Source: Anas platyrhynchos (lineage: Eukaryota; Chordata; Aves; Anseriformes; Anatidae). From it: DNA of 64,000 bases. Each line of letters starts with the position of its first letter. The stretch's first letter is position 1. A program made the position numbers and the translations under genes. The stretch is taken from NCBI RefSeq assembly GCF_047663525.1, contig NC_092587.1, positions 200,888,501-200,952,500 on the forward strand, given 5' to 3'. Positions 1 through 9,605 of this stretch are shown here, piece after piece. Under the pieces are notes generated by a model, which was not told where the DNA came from, searched no databases, and worked only from the letters and a program-made list of their open reading frames with translations.

Positions 1-183
1 CGCTCGGTGCTGGATGCTGGCATCACTGATAGGAACAGGACAGTGCCCCAGGAATTCAGATGCCCCACCACATCCTACCCCCAGCCTCAGCTCAGCTGTG
101 GCTGCTTTCTGCTCAGAATAAAAGCTCAGGCAGACTTTTTTTACTTTGCAGTAACTTGCATTTTCTTCTCGCTTCTCTTGCAG
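1..183 (+). pseudogene. 3' UTR end of an upstream copy of the novel gene family, fused to an intron end
   Basis: Bases 1-124 match the 3' untranslated region of the intact gene at 8497-8690, including the AATAAA signal (here 117-122, there 8675-8680). From about 150 the sequence instead resembles the end of that gene's intron 1, finishing in a pyrimidine-rich TTGCAG acceptor at 183. So the tail of one copy is joined directly to the start of the exon 2 of another, without any exon 1 between. The coding part of the upstream copy lies outside the window. Confidence 0.75.
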
Positions 184-447
184 ATGGAGAAGAAGCCGCA
201 AGACATCAAGACACTGCCTCACCGTGGGCAGTGTCTTGATGTCTGTCACCGTGGGGTGAGGCAGGCCGGGAGAATCCAGCTGCCAGCCCTGCCGCCTTTG
301 CCAAGGCAGGCAGCGACTCAGGCAGCAGCACCCAAGCACGTGCCTGCGGCACAGGCTGAAGAGGAAGACGTTGTCATCCTCAACTCCTGGATCAAGCCCA
401 GGTTCCCCAGCCTCTGCGAGGAACCACAATCCTTTCCCCACAAATAG
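184..447 (+). pseudogene. Internally deleted exon 2 copy of the novel gene family
   Basis: After a good splice acceptor the reading frame starts MEKKPQDIKTLPH, as in exon 2 of the intact gene. At about 355 it jumps directly to the acidic block ending NSWIKPRF and stops at 445-447. About a thousand bases of the exon 2 seen in the intact gene are missing between these parts, and no exon 1 is present. It also carries a 27-bp in-frame insertion that forms a perfect hairpin (see findings). It could make only an 87-residue peptide if it were spliced to anything, so I call it a broken copy. Confidence 0.75.
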
Positions 448-474
448 GGCAGCTCATCCAGCAGCGTGGGCAGG

Positions 475-633
475 GAGGCCTGAGTGGCACCATTAACAGC
501 TGCTTCTCCTCTGACATGTCCGCATTCTTGATGCCTGCCTTTCAGACTGTCGCGGTTGCTTTCAGGGCTCCGCTCCTGACGCCACCGTTCCGGTTTTGGG
601 GGATTTGCTACCAGGGCCTGGGAAAGTTGGGGA
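475..633 (-). pseudogene. DYNLL1-like: LC8 (dynein light chain) 5' fragment
   Basis: Read on the minus strand this gives IKNADMSEEKQ, the start of an LC8-type dynein light chain, preceded by the same degenerate upstream sequence as the full-length pseudogene at 1715-1980. The match ends near 475-490, where novel-family sequence (as at 430-470) is joined on. No ATG is found at the expected position. On the other side, at 600-633, a short piece like a CCDC81-like exon 2 follows in plus orientation, as it does next to the full-length LC8 copy. It is clearly non-functional. Confidence 0.7.
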
Positions 634-639
634 TGCAGT

Positions 640-840
640 ACCTCTGGGTTAGGTTTTGGGCTCTGGGTTTGCCTTGTTCCCTGCAGGGGCAGGCGTCTGC
701 CCCTGAGCCCACAGCCCAGGAGCGGCTCCTGCACTCGCGGCTGCCCCTGCGCGGGCTGCTGCCGCTGCTTCTGGAACCTTCCTGCAGCCTCTGGCAGCTG
801 GCACCTGCTTGGCAGCCTGGGATCTGTGGGCTGTGCCCGC
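640..840 (-). repeat. GC-rich family-shared segment, inverted copy
   Basis: This stretch is the reverse complement of segments at about 10680-10890 and 46290-46510. All three stay open in at least one frame and lie next to CCDC81-like exon 2 copies. I cannot tell whether it is a coding exon, a 5' flank or an intron piece of that family, so I record only the repeat. Confidence 0.5.
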
Positions 841-849
841 CCATGGAAA

Positions 850-1225
850 TGAAAATTGTTCTAAAGGAAAAGAAATTTGTTAAACAGGTCCTAACCCTCG
901 TGAACCCATGTTGGCTGGGAGAAATGACTGCACTGTCCCCCAGGTGCTCTTCAATAACTTCAAGGATAATCTTCTCCCTAATTTTAGCAGGCACTGACCT
1001 GACACTGACAAGCCTGTAATTACCGGGGTCTTCTTTTTGCCCTTCTTGAAAATTGGTACAACTTTTGCCAGCTGCCGTTCTACTGGGACCTCTCCAGATT
1101 GCCAAGACCATAGAAAAATAACTGAGAGAGGTCCCGCGATGATGTCAGCCAGCTCTCCAAGCACTCTGGGATGAATCTCATCCGGATGCATGGACTTGTA
1201 TGGATCCAAATCTTTTAATTTCAAC
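850..1225 (-). mobile_element. CR1 LINE fragment (reverse transcriptase part)
   Basis: The minus strand translates in shifting frames to typical CR1 reverse-transcriptase text, including a part reading IHPRVLGELADIIAGPLSVIF and a VVPIFKKG motif. Frameshifts and truncation at both ends show it is a dead copy. Confidence 0.85.
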
Positions 1226-1714
1226 ATTTTAAATTGGGGCTTGGCGTTTATTTTCCAAACCCAATTTCCAAGAGGCATCAGCAGAAAAAGAAAGCGTTCG
1301 GGCTTTGTGACAGCATAGCCGTGTTTCTTAGTGTATCCAGCAATACAAGAAAATAAAAAGAGGAGATGTTTGGAACAGGAAGAACAAAACACCGCCGGTA
1401 CTCACATAACACAAGCTGAAATGAGGCAACACTGTAGATGGCTAGAGAACTCTGAGAGTCCAAACTCCTCCAAAAGCTCTACTAGCAAAGATGAAACCTT
1501 TGAGAAAAATAAATAAATAAATACAAGGAAGACTTTTTTTTTTTTTTGTATTTTTCCTTCTTATATCCACAATGTAAGACCTTCTGCTATAGCATAGTCC
1601 CTGCCATTGCCCTTGAAGACCAAGGTTTGTTTCCTCAGGAAGGCTGAAGTAACCAGCCATAGGAGCCAGCAAAGTCCTGTAACCAGATGCAAGTGTCAGT
1701 GGGAGTCCGTGGTT
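1226..1714. other. No gene recognised
   Basis: AT-rich sequence with short A and T runs around 1510-1550. The part from about 1560 may be 3' flank of the LC8 pseudogene that follows on the minus strand. I see no supported coding exon. Confidence 0.5.
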
Positions 1715-1980
1715 CTAACCAGACTCGAAAAGAATAGCAACTTGGCTGAGCTAGAAGTAGGTGAAGTGCGTGCTCTCAGGAGTCACGTAGCTGCCGCAGT
1801 TCCCTCCTGTGTTGCAGTGCCAAGTGGGATTCTATTTCTTGTCAAATTCCTTCCCGATGTGCACAGCAATGCCCTTCTCGATGTGCTTCGCCAAGGTCTG
1901 AGTGGCGCAATCAACAGCATCTTGCTGCTCCTCCTCTGACATGCCCGCATTCTTGATGCCTGCCTTTCAGACAGTCGCGG
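1715..1980 (-). pseudogene. DYNLL1-like: Full-length LC8 dynein light chain pseudogene
   Basis: The minus strand reads through the whole LC8 fold: [15 protein letters not shown], then a helix ending in the EFDKK motif, then NPTWHC, GSYVTPESTHF and the C-terminal QVAILFESG followed by a stop at 1715-1717. LC8 is the small homodimeric hub protein of dynein complexes that binds short TQT-type peptides. Two in-frame TAG codons interrupt it, one directly after EFDKK and one after STHFTYF, and no start codon is present at the usual position. The coding region is continuous, with no intron, so it looks like a retrocopy. Its minus-strand upstream side (about 2040-2130) carries a plus-strand CCDC81-like exon fragment, the same arrangement as at 475-633, so the pair was duplicated together. 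Confidence 0.88.
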
Positions 1981-2039
1981 TTGCCTCCAGGGCTCCGCTC
2001 GTGACACCACTGCTCCGCTTTGGGGGGATTTGCTTCCAG

Positions 2040-2133
2040 GGCCTGAGAAAGCTGGGGATGCAATCTCCCACCACGTGCACAGGCACTTTGCAGCGAACAG
2101 GGAACACAGCCAATACCAGCAGCCCTGTTGGCC
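2040..2133 (+). pseudogene. CCDC81-like: CCDC81-like exon 2 fragment
   Basis: The plus strand reads GDAISHHVHRHFAANRE, a decayed version of the first HU-domain helix seen in the better copies as WDAVSHFIRRQFALNK. It is cut at 2134 by the start of an LTR. Only this one short exon is recognisable here. Confidence 0.55.
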
Positions 2134-2734
2134 TGTTGTGGTTTGACTCAGGTGGGCAGCCGAGCTCCACCACAACCGCTCTCTCACTCCCCCTCTCCTC
2201 AAAGAGGCAGGGGGAGAAAATACAACACAGAGAACTCGAGGTTTGAGGTGAGAAAGGATTAATTAAAGGGAAAGGGAATGGGGAGGAAAAAAAGAAACAA
2301 GAGAAACAATAAGTCAGTGCGGAAGCACAGAGAGAGGGAAAAAAAATATTCTCTACTTCCCATCAACGAGCGATGTTCGGCCACGTCCTGGGAAGCAGGG
2401 CCTCAAAACGCATAGTGGTTGTTCAGGAGGAACAGCCCCCTCCCCCAGGAGAGCCCCCCTTTTTATTGCTGAGTGTGACATCAGGTGTTATGGAATATCC
2501 CTTTGGTTGGTTTAGGTCAGCTGCCCTGGCAATGTCCCCTCCCCATCGCTTGCCCACCCCCAGCCTGCTGGCTCTTGGGGGCTTGGAAGGAGTCCTGATG
2601 CCGTGCCAGCACTACGCAGCAACAGACACAACACTTGAGCGATATCAGTGCTGCTCCAGCTACGAGTGCAGAGCACAGCACTGTGTGGGCTGCTGCAGGG
2701 AAAAGCTGACTCCAGCTCAGACAGACCCAACACA
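2134..2734 (+). mobile_element. Avian ERV LTR, about 600 bp
   Basis: It starts TGTTGTGG and ends CCAACACA, the TG...CA ends of an LTR. It is nearly the same sequence as the inverted solo LTR at 25245-25844. No matching target duplication is visible at its two edges, so one flank has probably been rearranged. Antisense ERV sequence follows directly. Confidence 0.85.
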
Positions 2735-3545
2735 AGTACTGTTTCTGAGAAGCTTCTTAGCTCCTCTCGTAGTGCCTGGACTGCGTGCAGAGTGTTATTT
2801 TCTAGTTCTCCAGTGAGTGAAATTCCCTGGTTCGGTTTCCTAGAGGATTATCTGGAGTCCTCGTAATTCTGCGTGCGGTCTCAGGGGGGCTTTGGCGTTG
2901 TGGGTCTTCAATAATAGGTACATGTGGAATTATTGCCCCCAGGGTGCAAGCTGCCTTCCAGCCAAGGGGCAGCACCTTCCTGCATTTATTGCCGCAGAGC
3001 CAGTACTACCCCTTGCCATTCGGGACAGGCCATCCCCTTACAGGATTCTCATGTTGTATCTGCTGTACAACAACTTCTACTGTTACTGTTACAAGTGTTA
3101 CTCTAGAGTGAGGAGTCACTCCCTTCACAGCAATACTTTGTCTCAAGCAGATCCAATACTTTGTCTCAAGCACATACACTTACACATATACTTCCTTGCT
3201 GGTGCAGCTCCTGCTGCCTCGGCTGCAATGTTAGGGTTAGAGGGAGCATAACTTGATTCCTCCTGCGGAAAAGGAGTCTTATTGTTTACCTGTAAACTTG
3301 AAGCGGGAATTTTCATCGGACCTGTGTTGTGGCCAAAGGAGCAAAGTTCCTTTTAATGGCTTTTCAGGCCAGACAATTGGACAATATCTAACCTGTGCTT
3401 TTTTATCCTTTTCCCTAGTTTTGGGGTTGTTTTTCCAATTCCCTTCCTTTCTCCCCAAAGGACTAGCTTTACGCACAATTCCGAGGATTGTGCTTCTGAA
3501 GATCTCCAAGGATGGAGACGCCACAGCCTCTCTGGGCAACCTGTT
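2735..3545 (-). mobile_element. ERV internal fragment plus CR1 scrap
   Basis: A part at 3110-3200 matches the antisense ERV stretch at about 21350-21430, sharing the repeated AATACTTTGTCTCAA words. At 3490-3545 there is a short antisense CR1 3' piece (GCCTCTCTGGGCAACCTGTT). No usable reading frame remains. Confidence 0.55.
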
Positions 3546-4197
3546 CCAGCAAAGACGCCCTTGTGTTACCAACACTGTTTCAAAGCATAGGACCTGCTTC
3601 AGCAGCCAGAGAAGCTGCGGGCTAAACAGCAGCATGGCACAGCTGTGGCTCTGCTGCTGAAAGCTTCTCCACAGCTTGCTCTTAAAGCAAGGAGCAGGGA
3701 ATCTTCCTGCGGCTGCCCAGGGCTTTCCTCTCACAGCCCCACCAGAGCCTGCCTCAAGCCACCTCTCTGCCAGCTCCACCGCCTCCCTGGCGCCCGCCTT
3801 CTCTGGGAGCACTTCACAGTGCCTAGAGCCACAGGCCTCTGGCTGCCCGGACACGGGAGGAATCCCTGCTCCTGCTCCTGCTCCTGCTCCAGCTGCACTG
3901 CCAGGGCTGCCTGATGGGCGTCCAAGCTCGAGTGCAGTCTCTGCTGATATGTGGGCAGTCAGGCAAAAGAGCCAGGAAGCTTACGCGGACGACCGAGCAG
4001 AGCATCTCCTGGCAGAGCAGGTAACGAGCACTTGATGGGAGCAGTTAGGGAGCTAAGCTGACTCCCCTGAGAAAGACTGAGCTGGGGCTGAGCCGGGGGC
4101 ACTGGCTGGAGGGAGACAGAGGTGCCTGCCAATGCAGACCCTGCTGTGGGTGTGTGAGACGGTGTCCCTGGGGTGTCTGCCAGAATATGGGCTTGAG
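3546..4197. other. No gene recognised; upstream region of the novel gene
   Basis: Moderately GC-rich sequence with a short CTCCTG-type repeat near 3870-3890. It contains open stretches but no supported exon. It may hold distal promoter sequence for the gene beginning at 4398. Confidence 0.5.
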
Positions 4198-4288
4198 GGC
4201 CCCATGGCAACCACCGGAGCATTGTGATGCGTACCCAAAGGCCATTGTGACACGGAGGGGTACCCACGGCAACGGTGTCCCTTATAAA
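4198..4288 (+). promoter_or_regulatory. Core promoter: two X-box-like sites, two CATTGTGA sites and a TATA box
   Basis: TATAAA at 4283-4288 lies 110 bp before the start codon, with no other ATG between. Just upstream are two sequences ending in GGCAAC (4198-4211 and 4260-4273), each matching the 14-base palindromic RFX X-box at 11 positions, and two exact CATTGTGA words (4220-4227 and 4243-4250) that contain the SOX-type core CATTGT. RFX factors drive ciliary and spermatid genes. The sites are seen in the sequence; their use is inferred. Confidence 0.6.
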
Positions 4289-4397
4289 GCCTGAGCCCCG
4301 GGCTGCCCACTCACTCTCAGGAGAGCAGCTCTGTCAGGAGGCAGCAGCTCCCCTGGGTGCCCGTTGGAGTTCTTGGTCAGAGGACCTGGAGCATAGC

Positions 4398-7300
4398 ATG
4401 GAGCAGCAGAATAAGGATGACTCCCAGCCCGCTGAAGGGCAGCGGAGCGTGCAGGAGCGGCGCCAGGTGAGGCTCAGGGAGCGAGACAGGGACAGCAGCG
4501 TGATGGGATGGCACGGAGAGCACCAGGATGAGGAGAACGGTGCTGGAGCGAGCCGGCCAGCTGGCCCTGAGCCCCTCGGACCTGGACACAGTTGTTCCCA
4601 AACCTGGGGTTTCTCCATGAAGAGCCCACCCCAAGGACAGCCAAAGCCCACGTGGCCCTGGCAGTTCTGTGCCCAGAGGCACAAAGAGCAGCGTGGCCTA
4701 ATTCAACCTGGCTGTGCACAGCCAGGAGCTGCCTCCACCGTCCCTCCATGCGGACAGGCTGCCAGTGCGGTCGTGCCCAGAGAGCGTGCGTCACACTGGC
4801 AACTGCCACACGGAGTCGGGAGCCCCAGGAGGGGTCGGTCGAACATCGTTGGCAGCCCTGGCAGCCTGCGATGAGCAGGCAGCACTTGCAGGAGGAGACA
4901 GGCAGGGCATTACCCTGGCAGGCTGAGCCCCGCTCTGCATGGGCAGCTGCCAGGGCGTGCCGGGGGCTGCTGCAGGGCAGCTCACAGCAGCACTTCTAGG
5001 GGGTACACTGAGCGGAATGGCAGAAATGGCCCAAGTAACTTGGCCTTTCTCCTTGCCTTCTCTTGCAGATGGAGAAGAAGCCGCAAGACATCAAGACACT
5101 GCCTCACCGTGGGGTGAGGCAGGCCGAGAGAATCCAGCTGCCAGCCCTGCCGCCTTTGCCAAGGCAGGCAGCGACTCAGGCAGCAGCACCCAAGCAAGTG
5201 CCTGCGGCACAGGCATCATCGCCTGAAAGGGCCACTTGCAAGCTGCCCCCTCTGCAAGCAGCAACCTCTGCTTCTTCAGGGGGAGGAAGGGCAAAGTCAT
5301 TGGGAACAGAGGCCCGCAGCCAGCAAGAGCTTTTGCCACCTCTTCCCTGCATCTCTGGCAACAGGGACAGGGCAGTGAGGGCAGAGAGGCGGGAACGTGG
5401 CCCACACAGCCCTGTGGACCCTGACGAGGACGTGGGCAATGAAATACGGTCCTTCGTGTCCACTGTCATAACAAAAGCTCTAGCCTGCAATGAGGGAGCC
5501 AGCAGCAAGGCAAGGCTTTCTCCCTCAGGCAGAGGTCCCGGGACCAAAGGCCCCAGAACACCACCTCTCACCACAGCAGCGGACCAAAACTGGAGGAGTC
5601 GGCACTCATCCAAAAGCAGCCTTGCATCCCCTACCGAAGAAATGGAAGACGCAATAAAGGCCTTTGTCTCCACTGCAATAAGAAATGGCCTTGCCTGGAA
5701 CCAGGGAGCCATGAGGGAGGCAAGGCTTCCTCCCGTGGGCAGACCTCCCACGAGCAAAGGACACAAAACACCACCTCAGCCCGCAAGTGGGCCCCAGAAT
5801 TTAAAGAAGAGCTGGCACCATGCCCCACACAGCCCTGCAGACTCTTGCACGGCACTGCGGGACACAGCACACTCCCGCGTGTCTGAAGTGCTGGAGAAGA
5901 CACAAAAAAACTGGGAACACGGCCAACGATCAGCAGCACTTGGGGACCTGGCACAAACGGGGTGCAAATTGAGAGCAACAAGTTCAGCCGGGGTCCAGAC
6001 CGACCTGGAGAGGACGTGGACGACTTCTCTGCCAGGGCCTGATTCCCGGGTACGCGCAGGAGCAAGGGCTTCCAGCAGAGACCCTGCAGCAGCTAGCCCA
6101 GGCCAGGGTAAGAAGCAAAAACAACAGAGAGAGAAACACGTCAAACCCAGGCAGGGGACAGGAAACGAGGGGACAAGCCAAGGCAAGGGCAGGAAGGAGA
6201 GCAGTCCTGGGGGATGGGATGAAGAGGAGGAGATCGTCATCATCAACTCCTGGATCAACCCCAGGTTCGCCAGCCTCTTAACAGACCCACAGGACGTTCC
6301 CCAGGAAGAGGGCAGCGCAGCCAGCAGTGTGGACAGGGAGGCAGCAGAAGAAGCAAAACACCCAGCAAGCGCCTCTCCTGGCTCGCTGCAAACCACGGAC
6401 ACTGCCCCATCAGCTGCTCCCCAGGAAGAAATTCCTGGGGAAGAGAGGCACAGCACGCCTCTCACTTCAACAACAGCAGCCCAGAGCAGGCCAGCAAGTC
6501 CTCCAGCAGCCCCTGCTCTGGAAGATGAGGGACACAGGACGCCTCCCCTGACACGTGGGGCTCCACAGTCAAAACCATCAGCCTTTCCAAGCCCCAGTGA
6601 GCACAGCACTGAGGTGATGGTTGAGAGCCAGGGACGTGCCCGACATGCCTCCAGTGCCTGTGATGAAGAGCTGGATGAAGGAGTCAAGACCGACCTTTCC
6701 ACAGTCCTACGCTGTGCTGTAGCCATGAGCCAGGGAGCCGTGAGCAAGGCACCAAGTGCTCCCTCGGCCACAGGACCCAGCGTGCCTCCTCCCACAGCAG
6801 AGCCTGCAGAATCTACATCCTCAGCATCTGCCTTGGCTGGAGCACTGGGGGACCTGGCACACACGGGAAGCACAGGGAGAGCAACGAGATCAGCCGGGGT
6901 CCAGACAGACGTGGAGAGGAGGCGGACCACTGCTCTGCCAGGGCCTGATTCCCGGGTATGCGCAGGAGCAAGGGCTTCCAGCAGAGACCTTGCAGCAGCT
7001 AGCCCAGGCCAGGGTAAGAAGAAAATACAACAGAGAGAGAAACACGTCAAACCCAGGCAGGGGACAGGCAACGAGGGGACAAGCCAAGGCCGGGGCAGGA
7101 AAGAGAGCAGTCCTGGGGGATGGGATGAAGAGGAGGGGATCGTCATCCTCAACTCCTGGATCAACCCCAGGTTCGCCAGCATCTTCACAGACCCACAGGA
7201 CGTTCCCCAGGAAGAGGGCAGCGCAGCCAGCAGTGTGGACAGGGAGGCTGCAGCACAAGAAGCAGAACATCCAGCATGTGCCTCTCCTGGCTCGCTGCAA

Positions 7301-8497
7301 ACCACGGACACTGCCCCATCAGCTGCTCCCCTGGAAGAAGGTCCACGGGAAGAGAGGCACAGTACGCCTCTCACAACAGCACTGGCACAGAGCAGGCCAG
7401 CAAGTCCTCCAGCAGCCCCTGCTCTGGAAGATGAGGGACACAGAACACCTCCCCTGACACGTGGGGCTCAACAGTCGAAGCCATCAGCCTGTGCAAGCCC
7501 CAGTGAGCACAGCGCTGCCGTGATGGTGGAGAGCCAGGGACGTGCCCGACATGCCTGCAGTGTCTCTGATGAAGAGCTGGATGAAAGAGTTGACACCATC
7601 GTGGCTGCAGTCCTACTCCACTCTGTAGCCATCATCCAGGGAGCCCCAAGCAAGGCAGCAAGTGCTCCCTGGGTCACAGTGCCCAGGGTGCCTCCTCCCA
7701 CACCAGAGCCTGCAGAATGTACATCCTCGGCCTCTGCCTTGGCCAGAGGCCCTGTGGGGGAGGCCAATGAAGCCCCTCTCGCTGCAGCAGCAGCGCCACA
7801 AGAAGAAGGTGGAGAAGGGGCTTCTCCTTTGGCTGCAGAGCCTCTCCAGGAGCCCAGCAGAGATTTCCGCCCAGCAGCAGCTGACAAAGCAGGAGCAGCA
7901 GCCAGTCCCTTGGTTCCTGGGCACCAGGTAAGCACAGCACGTGCCGTGGGCACCAGGCATCCAGGGCAGCCCCAGGCAGAAGCAGTGCGTGGGATATGCA
8001 TGCCGGGAGCTGCCTGCCGCTCTGCATTTCCACATGGCCCAGGCACAAGGGCTGACATCCCTTTCCTCAGCTGCCCATGCTGTTCTTCTCCCCATGCAGG
8101 TGGCCATCGAGCAGGGAGGCCAAGCGCAGTCCTCCTCCTGCACCAAAGATACGACAGCAGATGAGCCAGCAACATCCCAGACACAAGCACCATCCCAGGA
8201 TCTGTTGGCCGGGCCTGTTCAGCGCAGCGAGCAGCAGCAAGCACAAGGTTGGCAGCACCACGCGCAGCGGGGCTGGCTGGTCCTGGGCCACCCCTTCCCG
8301 GGGAAAGGCCTTGGAGGGGGGGACAGGCTCGCCCAGCACCCGCTCAGGCCCTAACCTACACCTCTGTGTCCCCCACAGGCATCCATGACCTCGCACAAGC
8401 CCCGGCACGCCAGCCACGGCCCTCCCGCATCAGGAGGGCACTTCGCGCGCTGCGCAGGGCTTTCCGCTGCAGCTGCATCACAGGACAGCGAGAGTAG
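4398..8497 (+). CDS. Novel four-exon gene with LC8-docking-like motifs and a 302-residue tandem repeat
   Basis: I do not recognise this family. Exons: 4398-4466, 5069-7927, 8100-8247 and 8379-8497; every junction has GT-AG and the phases fit (0, 0, 1), giving 1,064 codons. I chose the ATG at 4398 because it is the first after the TATA box and leads to a clean donor. The protein is Pro/Ser/Glu-rich and probably largely disordered. Residues about 313-614 and 615-913 are an in-frame tandem duplication (906 bp). Each unit carries SAGVQTD (GVQTD at 331-335 and 633-637), resembling LC8-binding peptides; a basic stretch; an acidic-hydrophobic block DEEEEIVIINSWINPRF near 407-423 and its copy near 709; and an amphipathic segment (around 562 and 864). 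Two related amphipathic segments lie near 149 and 219. The C-terminus is arginine-rich (RIRRALRALRRAF). No signal peptide or membrane segment is seen. A role in dynein or cilium linked scaffolding is only inferred. Confidence 0.8.
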
Positions 8498-8674
8498 CCG
8501 CGCCCGGCTGTGCCAGTACCAGGAGGATGCTCGGAGCTGGCAGCTGGCCCTCAGGAAGCTTTGCAGCGCCCACGGAAGCATCACTGCGAGGCACAGGACA
8601 GCGCCCCAGGAATTCAGATGCCCCACCACATCCTGCCCCCAGCCTCAGCTCAGCTGCGGCTGCTTTCTGCTCTG

Positions 8675-8680
8675 AATAAA
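8675..8680 (+). terminator. Polyadenylation signal of the novel gene
   Basis: AATAAA lies 178 bp after the stop codon at 8495-8497. The same position is occupied by AATAAA in the related 3' ends at 117-122 (+) and about 31507-31512 (-). Confidence 0.8.
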
Positions 8681-8784
8681 ACTCAGGCAGACTTTTCCCT
8701 CCAGTGCTCCTCTCTGTGCCGTTGATCTCAGGGGAAAGAGTGGTGCAGGCCATGCCAGCCTGGCACCCGGGCCCAGTACAGAAG

Positions 8785-9265
8785 TACAGAATCATAGAAT
8801 CTACCACTGAACCGTGTCCCTCGGCACCAGATCTGCACGGCTTACGAATGCCTCCAGGGATGGTGACTCAACTACTTCCCTGGGCAGCCTGTTCCAATGC
8901 TTCACAACCCTTTTGTTGAAGACTTTTTGCCTAAACCTAAACCTAAATCCACCTAAACCTCCCGCGGCCCCACTTTTTCCTCTTCTCCTACCGCCTGTTG
9001 CTTGGGAGATGGGACTGACCCCCACCGCACTACAACCTTCTCTGAGGTCCTTGTACACAGTGATAAGGTCTCCCCCAAGCCTCCTTTCCTCTAGGCTACA
9101 TAACCCCAGCTCCCTCAGCACTCCTCACACGACTTGCTCCCTGGGCCCTTCGGCTGCTCCTTTCCCCTTCCTTGGACGTGCTCCAGGAGCTCCATGTCCT
9201 TCCTGCAGTGAGGGCCCCAAAACTGAACAGGGTATTCATGGCGCGACCTCACCAGAGCTGAGTAC
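8785..9265 (-). mobile_element. CR1 LINE 3' fragment
   Basis: Minus strand carries the usual CR1 3' part, from the region around GAGTACAGGG through CTCCCTCAGCACTCC to the GGCAGCCTGTTCCAATGC block and the AGAATCATAGAATC tail. The short run of CCTAAA words at 8931-8960 belongs to it. It follows the 3' end of the novel gene by about 100 bp. Confidence 0.88.
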
Positions 9266-9270
9266 AGGGG

Positions 9271-9603
9271 GAGAATCAGGTTCACAAACCACGCGATGCT
9301 TACTACTATACCATATATGTACAATTTTATTTGACCAACCTTTATTTTCCCCTCTTCCTTTTTTTTTTTTTAATTATTTTTTTCTTCATCTCTCGTGACT
9401 AGAAGGCCCGTGATTTATTTATTTATTTATTTGTTTGTTACTGATTTTTGCCCTGTTTCTCCTGCTTTTCTTAGTTATCCTCCTCATTTTGCAACTGTGG
9501 GACATTCCCCTTATCTGCTTAAAATACTTCACATGGTATGCTACTGCCATGCCCGCACAATCCCTTTTGAAAATGCAAGGTTAGTGGAATTTTCCACTGC
9601 AAG
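9271..9603 (-). mobile_element. Partial LTR, same family as the one at 23318-23838
   Basis: Its reverse complement matches the LTR at 23318-23838, including the GCAGATAAGGGG and TATATGG words. The right edge abuts CCDC81-like sequence; only part of the LTR is left. A T-rich patch and a short TTTA repeat at 9360-9435 lie inside it. Confidence 0.7.
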
Positions 9604-9605
9604 AA

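Noticed and set aside
5063..5068. Start of translation at a TTG just before exon 2
   Set aside because: These bases are the splice acceptor of intron 1; exon 1 with a proper ATG, donor and TATA box lies upstream.
5776..7374. 532-codon open frame on the minus strand
   Set aside because: It is antisense to exon 2 of the intact gene and follows its repeat structure; composition (Leu, Ser, Cys rich) and absence of splice or promoter signals mark it as a shadow.
8928..8962. Run of CCTAAA words resembling telomere repeats
   Set aside because: It lies inside an antisense CR1 3' end, where the sense strand has similar GGTTTAGG words; no TTAGGG array is present.
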